51,521 bases of DNA from Anaerophilus nitritigenes (GCF_004138215.1 NZ_RYYS01000038.1:1-51521); one strand, 5' to 3'; shown: positions 17,153 through 26,192, counted from the first letter of the stretch. Made by a program: numbers and translations. The notes: generated by a model not told the origin, from the letters alone.

Positions 17153-17638
17153 ATGAAAAATAAAAATCATCAACAATGGAGTTGGATTATAATAGTTACT
17201 TTCTTTGCATTATCAGTAGTAAATATTTGGTTTGGATTATTTGGATTTGTATGTATGGGAATGCCAATTTATCATGCTTTAAGAGGAAGAGGAAAAGTAC
17301 ATTGTTCTAAATATTGTCCTAGAGGATCTTTTTTAGGTAAATTTCTTCCTTATATATCTTTAAACAAGACATTGCCTAAATTCATGAGAACAAAATATTT
17401 TAAGAATTTTTTACTCATACTAATGATAACGATGTTTGGAATTTCTCTATATCATTCTCAATTTGTTCCAATAAATATTGCAAAAGCTGTATTTCGATTG
17501 ATGTTTGCATCCTTTATCGTTGGAACCATTATGGGAGTAATTTTCAAGCCTCGTAGTTGGTGCCAAGTTTGCCCTATGGGTCATGCAACAGGTTTGATTA
17601 AAGAAAAACAAAATGGAAAAAATAAGAAGGCACTATAA
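17153..17638 (+). CDS. Membrane-bound 4Fe-4S binding protein (NapH/CcoG-like)
   Basis: This 161-aa protein has about three hydrophobic spans (near 12-40, 82-103 and 110-137). Its two cysteine motifs are CSKYCPRGSF (after GRGKVH) and CQVCPMGHATG. This resembles NapH-type polyferredoxin fragments that pass electrons across or along the membrane. It has only two short Cys clusters, so it is smaller than full NapH. The AGGAGGGAG ribosome binding site is strong. A glutaredoxin gene follows 69 nt later, which hints at a redox or metal-handling role. The substrate is unknown. Confidence 0.7.
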   Translation: MKNKNHQQWSWIIIVTFFALSVVNIWFGLFGFVCMGMPIYHALRGRGKVHCSKYCPRGSFLGKFLPYISLNKTLPKFMRTKYFKNFLLILMITMFGISLYHSQFVPINIAKAVFRLMFASFIVGTIMGVIFKPRSWCQVCPMGHATGLIKEKQNGKNKKAL

Positions 17639-17707
17639 ATATGTGTTAAAATAATATTTAAGGGTAAATAATAATTAAAGTGAAAAAAATAAAAGGAGGA
17701 ATTTTTA

Positions 17708-17938
17708 ATGGATAAAAATGTAGTAGTTTTTTCAAGTAATACTTGTGTGTATTGCCATGAGGTAAAAAAATATTTACATGATATAGGAGTAGAATATACA
17801 GAAAAAAATGTATCTACAGATATGGAAGCTAGAAAAGAATTGATGAAAAAAGGATTTATGGGTGTACCAGTTATTATAGTAGAAGATGAAGCAATTCAAG
17901 GATTTGATAAAGATAAAATAGATGAATTATTAAAATAA
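17708..17938 (+). CDS. Glutaredoxin family protein
   Basis: This small thiol-disulfide oxidoreductase of 76 aa has the thioredoxin fold. The active site CVYC lies at residues 13-16 and the cis-proline motif at GVPVIIV. Its length and the absence of a glutathione-binding pattern put it near NrdH/clostridial YruB-type proteins, which may use thioredoxin reductase rather than glutathione. The ribosome binding site is AGGAGG (17695-17700). It ends in the strong terminator at 17937-17978. Confidence 0.9.
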   Translation: MDKNVVVFSSNTCVYCHEVKKYLHDIGVEYTEKNVSTDMEARKELMKKGFMGVPVIIVEDEAIQGFDKDKIDELLK

Positions 17939-17978
17939 ACAAAAAGTTCCTAGATAAAAATCTAGGAACTTTTTGTTT
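17937..17978. terminator. Perfect symmetrical terminator after glutaredoxin
   Basis: A 19-bp perfect stem (17937-17955 with 17960-17978) has a 4-nt loop of A and contains T5 and T3 runs in the 3' arm. It starts within the stop codon. Confidence 0.88.
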
Positions 17979-18039
17979 AGAATAATAAAAAATTGTTAAT
18001 AATGATAAAAGGATTTTGTATAGAAAGGACAGGAGATTT

Positions 18040-19047
18040 ATGAAAATAGGAATACCTAGAGGACTTTTATACGATCATTATCAGTTTCTTTGGAAAAGTT
18101 TTTTTGAAAATTTAGGAGCTGAAGTTGTAATATCTCAAAAAACAAACAAAAAAATAGTAGATGATGGAGTAGCGGTTACGGTAGATGAAGCATGTCTGCC
18201 TGTTAAGGTATATCACGGTCATGTGATGGATTTAAGAGACAAAGTCGATTTTATTTTTGTGCCTAAAATAATGAGTATTCATGAAAAAGAATATATTTGT
18301 CCCAAGTTTTGTGGATTGCCAGAAATGATCAAAACTTCTATCTCTAATCTACCGACTATCATTGATCCTACTATAGATTTTATAAAAAATAAAAAACATT
18401 TATTAGAAATTGTATATGAAATAGGAGGATATGTAACTTATGACAAAAGAAAAATTAGATTAAGCTTTGAGGAAGCTTTAAAATCTCATCAAAATTATAA
18501 AAATAAAATGAAACAAGGATTTTTTCCTATGGATCTAGATAAAAAACATGAAGAAAAACATGAGGCAAAACATAAAGAGGATACACAAAAGATTCTTCTT
18601 CTTGGACATCCTTATAACATTTATGATGAATATTTAAGCATGAATATTGTAGAGAAATTAAGAAAATATGGCATGACTGTAATCACTCAAGATCATTTTT
18701 CTAAAGATCAAATCAATCCACAAATGAATGAGTTACAAAAGAAAATGTTTTGGACCTTTGGAAGAAAGATGTTAGGAGCAGCTTTATATGCAATGGAACA
18801 AGAGGATATTCAAGGAATTATATATCTTTCAAGCTTTGGATGTGGAATTGATTCAGTGATTGCAGATATTGTAGAAAGAAGAACCAGAAGAAATTCTAAA
18901 AAGCCTTATATACTCCTTACTATGGATGAACATACAGGAGAGGCTGGAATAGATACGAGAATTGAAGCTTTTGTAGATATGATCAAATGGAGGGTAGAAA
19001 ATGAAAATTACGTTTCCACACATGGGCAATACATATCTGCCCGTTAA
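18040..19047 (+). CDS. Acyl-CoA dehydratase activase-related protein (DUF2229-type), first of pair
   Basis: This 335-aa protein belongs to the family related to the activators and D-component-like partners of 2-hydroxyacyl-CoA dehydratases. ATG 18040 is set by AGGAGAT just upstream. An in-frame TTG at 18016 lacks a site. Visible features are the start MKIGIPRGLLYDHYQFLWKS, Cys motifs in VDEACLPVKVYHGH and YICPKFCGLPEM, and the C-terminal GCGIDSVIADI and MDEHTGEAGIDTRIEAF blocks. A basic KHEEKHEAKHKED linker sits in the middle. In many clostridia this region is fused to the ATPase and the next gene in one long protein. Here they are separate. Confidence 0.82.
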   Translation: MKIGIPRGLLYDHYQFLWKSFFENLGAEVVISQKTNKKIVDDGVAVTVDEACLPVKVYHGHVMDLRDKVDFIFVPKIMSIHEKEYICPKFCGLPEMIKTSISNLPTIIDPTIDFIKNKKHLLEIVYEIGGYVTYDKRKIRLSFEEALKSHQNYKNKMKQGFFPMDLDKKHEEKHEAKHKEDTQKILLLGHPYNIYDEYLSMNIVEKLRKYGMTVITQDHFSKDQINPQMNELQKKMFWTFGRKMLGAALYAMEQEDIQGIIYLSSFGCGIDSVIADIVERRTRRNSKKPYILLTMDEHTGEAGIDTRIEAFVDMIKWRVENENYVSTHGQYISAR

Positions 19048-20110
19048 AGCCATGTTTGATGATTTGGGGGTAGATGTGATTACTCCTCCTATCAATAGTA
19101 AAAAGACATTAGAAATAGGAACAAAATATGCACCTGAGCAAATATGCTTACCTATGAAAATCAACTTGGGAAATTATATACAAAGCATAGAAAAAGGAGC
19201 AGACACCATTGTAGTTACAGGTAGCTGTGGTCCTTGTAGATATGGATATTTTATGGAAGTTGAAAGAGAAATTTTAAAAGATTTAGGTTATGAAGTAGAG
19301 ATTATAAGCCTTGAAGCACCAGATGGTGACATAAAAGAATTTTATAATAGGGTCAGTCAGATGCTAGAGACAAAAAATATATTTAAAATCGTGAAAACTT
19401 TTAAAAATGCTTTTGGTATTTTGAAAAAAATAGATGAAATAGAAGAAAAAGTATTAAAATATAGACCTTATGAAAAAAATAAAGGAGAAATAGATAAAAT
19501 TTATAATCATTTGATTGATCAATTAAGAAAAAGTACAGGATCAAAAGAGATGCTTCAATATATCAAAGAAGCAGAAAAAAATTTTATGAACGTAGCATTA
19601 GAAAAAAGACAAGATGTACTCAAAGTTGGAATCATTGGTGAGATTTATACTATTATTGAAGATTTTTCAAATATTGATATAGGAAAAAAATTAAATAATT
19701 TAGGAGTAGAGGTACATAAATCTCATAGCACTTCTGGTTGGGTATTAGAACATCTATTTTATGAAAGCATAGGAAGAAGTAGAGAAAAAGATATAAGAAA
19801 AGCAGCAGCACCCTATGTAAAAACTATGGTAGGAGGACATGGAAGAGAAACAGTTGGGAATGCAATTTTGTATGCAAAAGAAGGATATGATGGATTGATA
19901 CATATTATGCCATTTACTTGTATGCCTGAAATTGTAGCTATGAGTATACTTCCTAAGATACAAAATGATTATCATATTCCAATATTGACACTCATCATTG
20001 ATGAAATGACAGGAGAGGCAGGATATATTACAAGGCTTGAAGCCTATATTGATTTATTAAGAAATAGGAGGGACAAATTTCAAAATGAAAAAATGTTATC
20101 TTGGAGTTGA
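19001..20110 (+). CDS. Acyl-CoA dehydratase activase-related protein, second of pair
   Basis: This 369-aa protein is related to the previous one. It starts MKITFPHMGNTYLPVKAMFD, has Cys motifs in YAPEQICLPMKINLGNYI and GSCGPCRYGYFMEVE, and ends with MTGEAGYITRLEAYIDLLRN. It overlaps the first gene by 47 nt, with GGAGGG as ribosome binding site inside that gene. It overlaps the ATPase gene by 26 nt. The overlaps point to coupled translation and a complex. The Cys residues could hold an Fe-S cluster. The physiological substrate is unknown because no dehydratase lies in the window. Confidence 0.82.
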   Translation: MKITFPHMGNTYLPVKAMFDDLGVDVITPPINSKKTLEIGTKYAPEQICLPMKINLGNYIQSIEKGADTIVVTGSCGPCRYGYFMEVEREILKDLGYEVEIISLEAPDGDIKEFYNRVSQMLETKNIFKIVKTFKNAFGILKKIDEIEEKVLKYRPYEKNKGEIDKIYNHLIDQLRKSTGSKEMLQYIKEAEKNFMNVALEKRQDVLKVGIIGEIYTIIEDFSNIDIGKKLNNLGVEVHKSHSTSGWVLEHLFYESIGRSREKDIRKAAAPYVKTMVGGHGRETVGNAILYAKEGYDGLIHIMPFTCMPEIVAMSILPKIQNDYHIPILTLIIDEMTGEAGYITRLEAYIDLLRNRRDKFQNEKMLSWS

Positions 20111-21065
20111 TATAGGATCTGTAAGTACAAATGTGATTGTAATGGATGAGGATGAAAAAATAATAGATACATTATATATTAGAACGCAAGGAAAACCTAT
20201 TGAAACGATTCAAAAGGGACTTTATAAAATAAAAGAAAGAATAAACAATGAAATAAAAATTGCAGGAATAGGAACTACAGGAAGTGGAAGACAGCTAGGA
20301 GGAATCATGGTAGGAGCTGATGTGATCAAAAATGAAATTACAGCTCATGGTGTAGCTGCTCTTCATTTTGTACCTAATGTACAAACAATTCTAGAAATTG
20401 GAGGGCAAGATTCTAAGATTATTCTTTTAAGAAATGGAATTTTATACGACTTTGCTATGAATACTGTTTGTGCAGCAGGAACAGGTTCGTTTTTAGATAG
20501 ACAAGCAGAAAGAATGGGTATACCTATTGAAGAATTTGGAGATTTGGCATTAAAGTCAGAGGCAACAGTGCGAATTGCAGGAAGATGTGCAGTTTTTGCA
20601 GAATCAGATATGATTCATAAACAACAAATGGGTCATAATCAAGAAGATATTATTAATGGACTTTGTGAAGCATTGGTAAGAAACTATTTAAATAATTTAG
20701 GAAAAGGAAAAGAAATCAAATCACCTATTATTTTTCAAGGAGGAGTGGCTGCTAATGTAGGGATTAAGAAAGCTTTTGAAAAAATATTAGGACAAGAAGT
20801 AATCGTGCCTCCCTATGCAAGTGTAATGGGTGCTATTGGAGTAGCACTTTTGGCAAAAGAAGAAGTAAGAAAAAGTGGAAGAACAAACTTTAAAGGTTTT
20901 GAAGTGGCAAATAGTAGTTATCAAGTAAAAAGCTTTGAATGTGACCATTGTCCAAATATGTGTGAGGTAGTAGAATTTTTTAGAGATAAAAATATGGTTG
21001 CTAGATGGGGAGATAAGTGTGGAAGATGGAGCAATGTTGAGGTGAAAAATACAAAATTGGCATAA
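20085..21065 (+). CDS. Acyl-CoA dehydratase activase (BadF/HgdC-type ATPase)
   Basis: This ATP-dependent one-electron activator belongs to the ASKHA fold. Such proteins inject electrons into 2-hydroxyacyl-CoA dehydratases or benzoyl-CoA reductases. The 326-aa protein opens LGVDIGSVSTNVIVMDED (phosphate loop). It has GTTGSGRQLGG, EIGGQDSKII, and NTVCAAGTGSFLDRQA with the cluster-type Cys, followed by AGRCAVFAESDMIH with the second Cys. A C-terminal CDHCPNMCEVVEF motif adds further cysteines beyond the usual activase of about 260 aa. It is the last gene before the hairpin repeat. Confidence 0.9.
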   Translation: MKKCYLGVDIGSVSTNVIVMDEDEKIIDTLYIRTQGKPIETIQKGLYKIKERINNEIKIAGIGTTGSGRQLGGIMVGADVIKNEITAHGVAALHFVPNVQTILEIGGQDSKIILLRNGILYDFAMNTVCAAGTGSFLDRQAERMGIPIEEFGDLALKSEATVRIAGRCAVFAESDMIHKQQMGHNQEDIINGLCEALVRNYLNNLGKGKEIKSPIIFQGGVAANVGIKKAFEKILGQEVIVPPYASVMGAIGVALLAKEEVRKSGRTNFKGFEVANSSYQVKSFECDHCPNMCEVVEFFRDKNMVARWGDKCGRWSNVEVKNTKLA

Positions 21066-21105
21066 AATCACATATTAAAAACAAGTTACTCCAAAAAATA
21101 ATTTT

Positions 21106-21214
21106 GAGAAAACTAAGCTTCGCATTATAAAAAATCCTAAACCTTTAAAACTCGCTTTTACTCAAACAGTTAAAGGTTTTACGGATTTTTTATAATTTCT
21201 TAGCAAGTTTTCTT
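21106..21214. repeat. Hairpin element with conserved loop, copy 2
   Basis: This long nested hairpin lies between convergent genes. The inner 10-bp stem (21139-21148 with 21170-21179) closes a 21-nt loop holding AACTCGCT, TTTA and CTCAAACAG. A 14-bp perfect stem (21124-21137 with 21183-21196) and an outer GAAAACT/AGTTTTC stem (21108-21114 with 21206-21212) flank it. The loop blocks are the same as at 33-52, while the stems differ. It could end transcription from both sides. The remaining gap at 21215-21302 shows nothing else. Confidence 0.75.
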
Positions 21215-21302
21215 ACAAAGTTCTTTTTATGTCGTGTACTTGCTTTTTAATATATGATTTGTAAAATAAAAAAATCAAGCATCAAGATTTTAAAGCAAAT
21301 AT

Positions 21303-21731
21303 TTATAAAGTATATTTTGTAATAGTTTCGCAGTACTCACACTGATAAGAGAGAGTTTTTTTACATACCAATTCAAAAGTAGGATTGGACAAAGGCTCTG
21401 AGTGAGTAATACATCTTGGATTGTGACAAGTTAGAATTCCCTTTACTTGTTTTGGAATGGTGACTCTTTCTTTGTGAATAACTTCTCCATTTTTAATAAT
21501 ATTGATGCTAATATGTTCGTCGATTAAACCTAAAAACTCTAAGTTTATATTTTCTACATTTTCTAGCTTGATAATATCCTTTTTAGACATATAATCACTA
21601 TATACATTCATAAGAAGCACCACAGGATTGTCAGTTTGTGTAGGCATCAATTTATTAAATATCTTAAGTCCATTCCCAGGACTGATGTGATCAAGTACAA
21701 TACCATTTTGGATTTGTGTTACTTCAAGCAT
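21303..21731 (-). CDS. pyrI: Aspartate carbamoyltransferase regulatory subunit
   Basis: PyrI is the regulatory chain that binds nucleotides and tunes the PyrB catalytic trimer. The 142-aa protein has an N-terminal allosteric domain and a C-terminal zinc domain. The four zinc cysteines are in CHNPRC and, further on, CEYC. The conserved KIENVE-like segment appears as [11 protein letters not shown]. It overlaps pyrB by 13 nt on the minus strand. The pyrBI pair occurs in many clostridia but not in Bacillus. Confidence 0.95.
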   Translation of the reverse strand: MLEVTQIQNGIVLDHISPGNGLKIFNKLMPTQTDNPVVLLMNVYSDYMSKKDIIKLENVENINLEFLGLIDEHISINIIKNGEVIHKERVTIPKQVKGILTCHNPRCITHSEPLSNPTFELVCKKTLSYQCEYCETITKYTL

Positions 21732-22654
21732 GTACAGTCCACCCCCAATAATTTTAAAATGAGTGCCATTCGAATGTATACACCAAAGCTTGCTTGTTCA
21801 AAATAAATAGCTCTAGGGTCTTTATCTACTTCATATGAAATTTCATTGACTCTAGGAAGTGGATGCATAATAATCATGTCGTCTTTTGCTAATTTTATCT
21901 TTGAAGAATCGAGTATATAAGAGTTTTTTAATCTTTCATAATCTGCTTCATTAAAGAATCTTTCCTTTTGTATTCTAGTCATATATAAAATATCAATTTC
22001 CCCTATAACTTCTTCCATGGTGGAAACTTCTTGTAATTTTACATCATATTCTTCAATCAATTTATTTTTAAGTTCATAGGGAAGAGTGAGTTCATCAGGG
22101 GAAATAAGTATAAATTCTTTTATATTGTACCTACATAAAGTTCGAATAAGAGAATGAACGGTTCTACCAAATTTTAAATCGCCACAAAAGGCAATCTTTT
22201 GATCTTTGATATTTCCTTTTTTCATGTAAATAGTAAATAGATCCGTTAAAGTTTGAGTAGGATGCTCATGTCCTCCATCTCCTGCATTAATAATAGGAAT
22301 CTTTGAATATTTTGAGGCAAGCTTTGGAGCACCTTCTTTGGGATGTCTGATGGCTGCTAAATCAGCATAACTAGATATGACTTGAATAGTATCTACAATA
22401 CTCTCTCCTTTAGAGACAGAACTTGTACTAGCATCACTAAAGCCTAGTACATTTCCACCTAAACGAAGCATAGCAGATTCAAAGCTGAGTCTTGTACGAG
22501 TACTAGGTTCATAAAAAAGGGTGGCAAGTATTTTGTCTTTGCAAATATTTTTGTAATCTTGAGGGTCTTCTAAGATGTTTTGTGCAATTTGAATCAATTG
22601 GTTTAGTTCTTGTACTGTAAAATCTTCTGGATGAATCAAATGTTTTGTATTCAT
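21719..22654 (-). CDS. pyrB: Aspartate carbamoyltransferase catalytic subunit
   Basis: PyrB makes N-carbamoyl-aspartate, the first committed step of pyrimidine synthesis. Motifs are [14 protein letters not shown] (carbamoyl phosphate site), [16 protein letters not shown] and [10 protein letters not shown]. The length of 311 aa is standard. The ATG at 22654 has AAGGAGAGGAG upstream. A PyrR-type RNA loop sits directly before this site, so translation is probably regulated by pyrimidine level. Confidence 0.97.
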   Translation of the reverse strand: MNTKHLIHPEDFTVQELNQLIQIAQNILEDPQDYKNICKDKILATLFYEPSTRTRLSFESAMLRLGGNVLGFSDASTSSVSKGESIVDTIQVISSYADLAAIRHPKEGAPKLASKYSKIPIINAGDGGHEHPTQTLTDLFTIYMKKGNIKDQKIAFCGDLKFGRTVHSLIRTLCRYNIKEFILISPDELTLPYELKNKLIEEYDVKLQEVSTMEEVIGEIDILYMTRIQKERFFNEADYERLKNSYILDSSKIKLAKDDMIIMHPLPRVNEISYEVDKDPRAIYFEQASFGVYIRMALILKLLGVDCTCLK

Positions 22655-22673
22655 AGGTACTCCTCTCCTTGAT

Positions 22674-22687
22674 GGTCTCTCAGGACC
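22674..22687 (-). promoter_or_regulatory. PyrR-type binding loop before pyrB ribosome binding site
   Basis: Read on the minus strand the mRNA is GGUCCUGAGAGACC. It fits the PyrR binding-loop pattern ARUCCNGNGAGGYU with the UCCNGNGAG core intact. The three stem deviations keep pairing (G-C for A-U, U-A for U-G). It ends 3 nt before AAGGAGAGG. A -10 box TATAAT lies at 22725-22730 (minus strand) with a weak -35. There is no attenuator terminator between loop and gene, so translational repression by PyrR is the simplest model. The pyrR gene is not in the window. Confidence 0.65.
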
Positions 22688-22773
22688 AGTTTAAAGGTAA
22701 AATAAAATTGTGATAATGATATTTATTATACCATATTTTATTTAAAATATACATATGAATACAAGGTGATCGA

Positions 22774-23316
22774 TTAAGAAAGATAAGTAGAGTTTTTAAG
22801 GGCATCTACTATGACTTGTGCCATTTTCATGACCAAATTAAGACGAATACTGTGAATAGAAAAACAATCTTCATGATTTAATTGATCTACAATGCCTATA
22901 ATAGATAGATTCCCTATATTAGGAAGACTTTTCCCTACCCCTTTTCCTGGTGAAATGGGGCCTTTTTTAATATGTATATGACCAATTAAATCTTCATTTC
23001 CCAAACAAGCATCTATGGCAATAAAAAATCCTTTAGGGTGTTTTGATTTGATTTTACTAATAGATTCTTCTAAATTGATAGCATGAATGGGTTCGTCTAA
23101 AGTACCATAGACAGGCAATCTAAAATTTTTATCTTTGAGTAAAGTACCTACTAAAGGTCCTAGTGCATCTCCAATGCATCTATCTGTTCCCACACAAATG
23201 ATGACACATTGGTCATTGATTTTTTCTTTTAGTGCATGGGACAAGATTAGTGAAGCATTTTCTTTTGCATAATGGATACGGGTACGATATGGATATGGAT
23301 AAAATTGAGATTTCAA
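22774..23316 (-). CDS. yyaC: Sporulation protein YyaC (DUF1256 family)
   Basis: This 180-aa protein belongs to the YyaC family, found in spore formers and related in fold to the germination protease and hydrogenase-maturation peptidases. The hallmark CVGTDRCIGDALGPLVG lies at residues 41-57, and FFIAIDACLGNEDLIGHIHI follows in the centre with PGKGVGKSLPNIG. The start is a TTG, 8 nt after GAGGGGGTG. Its exact substrate is unknown. Forespore expression is expected from the family. Confidence 0.9.
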   Translation of the reverse strand: MKSQFYPYPYRTRIHYAKENASLILSHALKEKINDQCVIICVGTDRCIGDALGPLVGTLLKDKNFRLPVYGTLDEPIHAINLEESISKIKSKHPKGFFIAIDACLGNEDLIGHIHIKKGPISPGKGVGKSLPNIGNLSIIGIVDQLNHEDCFSIHSIRLNLVMKMAQVIVDALKNSTYLS

Positions 23317-23372
23317 AGAAAAAACACCCCCTCATATGAATATATATATAAGCAAGTGAAATTATGTCAAAA

Positions 23373-24086
23373 TTATCGATCCCATATATGAAGCTGATCT
23401 TTATTTTTTAACGCCTCAATAACATGGTTTCTACCATTTGGTATTTCTTTATAAATTTGATCTAATAAATTTTTCATATACTGTCTTTTTGTTTTTCCAT
23501 CAGCGGGACAAGGATTTTTTACAATAGGAAGATCGTTCCTAGATACTGAATCTATAATATCTTGTTCTTTGGCATAAATAAGAGGTCGAATCATGGTAAG
23601 ATCTATTCGATCCAAATAAGTTACAGGTAAAAAAGTACTGATTCGACTTTCATAAAAGATACTCAAAAAAAGAGTTTCTACTGCATCATCGCCATGATGA
23701 CCTAATGCAAGTTTGGTAACACCATGATTTTTACAAAGAGAATGAAGCTTTCCTCTCCTCATACGAGCACAAAGGCTACAAGGACTTTTTTCTTTTCGAT
23801 CTTCAAATACTATTTTTCCTATATCTGTATGCTGTACTATATAAGGAATTTCTAATTCTTTGCAAAAATTTTGTATGGGAGAAATATCAAAATCATTAAA
23901 TCCTAAAGTCAAGGTAAATGCTTTAAGATCATATTTAACAGGTGAGAATCTTTGAAAAAGCTTTAGTGCATATAAAAGAGCCATACTATCTTTTCCACCT
24001 GAAACACCTACTCCTACTATATCTCCATTTTCAATCATATTGAAATCCAAAACAGCTTTTTTTACATAGCCTAATAGTTTTCTCAT
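23373..24086 (-). CDS. ttcA: TtcA-like tRNA thiolase (PP-loop ATPase)
   Basis: This 237-aa protein belongs to the N-type ATP pyrophosphatase family that adds sulfur to tRNA, for example 2-thiocytidine 32. The PP-loop VSGGKDS is at residues 28-34. CSLC (about 102-105), with the following RMRRGKL, and NPCPADGKTKR near the C-terminus supply the cysteines that hold the Fe-S cluster in TtcA. LGHHGDDAVETLFLS is the other family block. It has its own AAGGA ribosome binding site. The precise modified nucleotide cannot be read from sequence. Confidence 0.85.
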   Translation of the reverse strand: MRKLLGYVKKAVLDFNMIENGDIVGVGVSGGKDSMALLYALKLFQRFSPVKYDLKAFTLTLGFNDFDISPIQNFCKELEIPYIVQHTDIGKIVFEDRKEKSPCSLCARMRRGKLHSLCKNHGVTKLALGHHGDDAVETLFLSIFYESRISTFLPVTYLDRIDLTMIRPLIYAKEQDIIDSVSRNDLPIVKNPCPADGKTKRQYMKNLLDQIYKEIPNGRNHVIEALKNKDQLHIWDR

Positions 24087-24271
24087 AATAAAATCCTTTC
24101 TATATCATTCAATTTCATTTTACCATGTTTCATTTAGATAATTATAGCGAAAGAAAGAACCAATACATATTAAATTATTGTTACAAACAAATAGATCTTC
24201 ATAAAATATAAAAAATCATATATAATGATAACAGCAAATAGAAACTTGTTGAAAGTAGAAAATGAGGATGA

Positions 24272-24742
24272 ATGATGAACAAAATATTAGAAATTTTATC
24301 AAACGAAGTCATGGTATTGTTAGTGTCTGCTATGCCTATAATGGAGCTTAGGGGGGCAATTCCTATAGGGGTGTCTTTAGGAATGAGTCCTATTCATGCA
24401 ACTATGCTAGCATTACTAGGTAGCATGATCCCAGTTCCTTTTTTGCTTGTTTTATTAAAACCTGTTTTTAAACAATTAAGACAAAAACCATTTTGGAGAA
24501 AACTTGTAGATTGGATTACAAAAAGAACACTTAGAAAAACTACAACTATTTATAAATATAAAAGTATGGGGCTTCTTTTATTTGTGGCAATTCCCATTCC
24601 AACAACAGGGGTATGGTCAGGATCTATAGCTGCATCGTTACTAAATATTCCTTTAAAGAGTGCTTTTTTTTCCATATTTATTGGAAATTGTATCGCAGCC
24701 CTTATTATTATGACACTTAGCCATGTTGTAGTAAACCTGTAG
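24272..24742 (+). CDS. Small multidrug-export-type membrane protein (PF06695 family)
   Basis: This 156-aa membrane protein has the family signature MPIMELRGAIPIGVSLGM near the N-terminus and VAIPIPTTGVWSGSIAA in the second half. Hydrophobic spans lie near 10-30, 42-62, 97-120 and 130-152. Export of drugs is a family label from limited evidence, so treat the function as open. It starts in a divergent gap opposite ttcA. ATG 24272 and ATG 24275 are both possible starts after GAGG. Confidence 0.75.
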   Translation: MMNKILEILSNEVMVLLVSAMPIMELRGAIPIGVSLGMSPIHATMLALLGSMIPVPFLLVLLKPVFKQLRQKPFWRKLVDWITKRTLRKTTTIYKYKSMGLLLFVAIPIPTTGVWSGSIAASLLNIPLKSAFFSIFIGNCIAALIIMTLSHVVVNL

Positions 24743-24748
24743 AAAGAG

Positions 24749-24777
24749 TTGACTTTTATAAATGTATATGATAGAAT
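24749..24777 (+). promoter_or_regulatory. Promoter of the metK riboswitch transcript
   Basis: TTGACT (24749-24754), a 17-bp spacer and TAGAAT (24772-24777), each five of six to consensus, lie about 28 nt before the S-box. Confidence 0.7.
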
Positions 24778-24804
24778 TCTTTCAATAAAATACAAATCTT
24801 GATG

Positions 24805-24905
24805 CCTTATCAAGAGTGGTGGAGGGAATAGGCCCGAAGAAACCCGGCAACCGGTATTGTAGCACGGTGCTAAATCCTACAGAAATTATTTTCTGGAAGA
24901 TGAGG
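24805..24905 (+). promoter_or_regulatory. SAM-I (S-box) riboswitch
   Basis: The aptamer shows the S-box core: ATCAAGAG, GGTGGAGGGA, GGCCCGAAGAAACCCGGCAACC and GCACGGTGCTAAATCC. P1 is CCTTAT (24805-24810) with ATGAGG (24900-24905). It binds S-adenosylmethionine. With SAM, P1 forms and the terminator at 24918-24947 folds. Without SAM, ATGAGGAG can pair with CCTCTTC of the terminator's 5' arm. It controls metK, which makes the ligand, so this is feedback. Confidence 0.96.
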
Positions 24906-24917
24906 AGAAATAAAATT

Positions 24918-24947
24918 AAACCTCTTCTTAATTATGAAGAGGTTTTT
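24918..24947 (+). terminator. Expression-platform terminator of the SAM riboswitch
   Basis: A 10-bp stem (24918-24927 with 24936-24945) is followed by T5. Its 5' arm is complementary to the 3' strand of the aptamer P1, the expected switch. Confidence 0.9.
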
Positions 24948-25001
24948 GTTTATATTTTTAGGGTAAAATAATAAATGAAATAGAATCAAGGAGGGATACA
25001 A

Positions 25002-26192
25002 ATGGCAAAAAGACTATTTACTTCAGAGTCTGTTACGGAAGGACATCCAGATAAAATTTGTGACCAAGTATCAGATGCGATTTTAGATGCTATATTTGAA
25101 AGAGATCCAAATGCACGTGTTGCAGCTGAAACAACAGTAACAACAGGTCTTGTATTGGTAGCAGGAGAAATTACTACAAATTGCTATGTAGACATTCCAA
25201 AAGTAGTAAGAAAAACAATTGAAGAAATAGGATATACTCGTGGAAAATATGGATTTGACTGTGATACATGTGCAGTACTTACTGCTATTGATGAACAATC
25301 TAGTGATATAGCAATGGGTGTCAATGAAGCATTAGAACGCAAAGCAGGAACTATGAGTGATGAATTAGAAGCTATAGGAGCAGGAGATCAAGGAATTATG
25401 TTTGGTTTTGCATGTAATGAAACTAAAGAATTGATGCCTATGCCTATTGCTCTTGCACACAAGTTATCAAGACGATTAACTGAAATCAGAAAAAATGGTA
25501 CATTAGACTATTTGCGTCCAGATGGTAAAACACAAGTTACCATAGAATATGTAGATGATAAGCCTGTAAGAGTCGATACAGTAGTTATTTCTACACAACA
25601 TGGTCCAGAAGTAACACAAGAACAAATCAAAAAAGATATCATTGAACATGTAGTTCGTAAAATTATACCGCATGAATTATTAGATGATCAAACAAAATAC
25701 TATATCAATCCAACAGGAAGATTTGTAATTGGTGGACCACAAGGAGATGCAGGGTTAACAGGAAGAAAGATTATTGTAGATACTTATGGTGGATATGCAA
25801 GACATGGTGGAGGAGCTTTCTCAGGAAAAGATCCAACAAAAGTAGACCGTTCTGCAGCTTATGCAGCAAGACATGTAGCCAAAAATATTGTAGCAGCAGG
25901 TCTTGCAGACAAATGTGAAATTGGACTAGCTTATGCTATAGGGGTTGCTAAACCTGTATCTATTTTAGTTGAAACATTTGGAACAGCTAAAATATCAGAA
26001 GATAAATTAGTAGAATTAGTAAACAAACATTTTGATTTAAGACCAGCTGCAATCATTAGAGATTTAAATTTAAGAAGACCAATTTACAGACAAGTAGCAG
26101 CTTATGGACATTTTGGAAGAACAGATATAAATCTTCCATGGGAAAATACAAATAAAGCAGAAATTTTAAGAAAAGAAGGATTAGAACAATAA
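25002..26192 (+). CDS. metK: S-adenosylmethionine synthetase
   Basis: MetK joins methionine and ATP to S-adenosylmethionine. The 396-aa protein has [20 protein letters not shown] at the start (ATP and Mg sites), [10 protein letters not shown] (the methionine-site signature) and [20 protein letters not shown] (P-loop-like signature). All three domains appear complete. The ribosome binding site is AAGGAGGG. It is the only gene between the S-box and its terminator at 26193-26219. Confidence 0.98.
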   Translation: MAKRLFTSESVTEGHPDKICDQVSDAILDAIFERDPNARVAAETTVTTGLVLVAGEITTNCYVDIPKVVRKTIEEIGYTRGKYGFDCDTCAVLTAIDEQSSDIAMGVNEALERKAGTMSDELEAIGAGDQGIMFGFACNETKELMPMPIALAHKLSRRLTEIRKNGTLDYLRPDGKTQVTIEYVDDKPVRVDTVVISTQHGPEVTQEQIKKDIIEHVVRKIIPHELLDDQTKYYINPTGRFVIGGPQGDAGLTGRKIIVDTYGGYARHGGGAFSGKDPTKVDRSAAYAARHVAKNIVAAGLADKCEIGLAYAIGVAKPVSILVETFGTAKISEDKLVELVNKHFDLRPAAIIRDLNLRRPIYRQVAAYGHFGRTDINLPWENTNKAEILRKEGLEQ

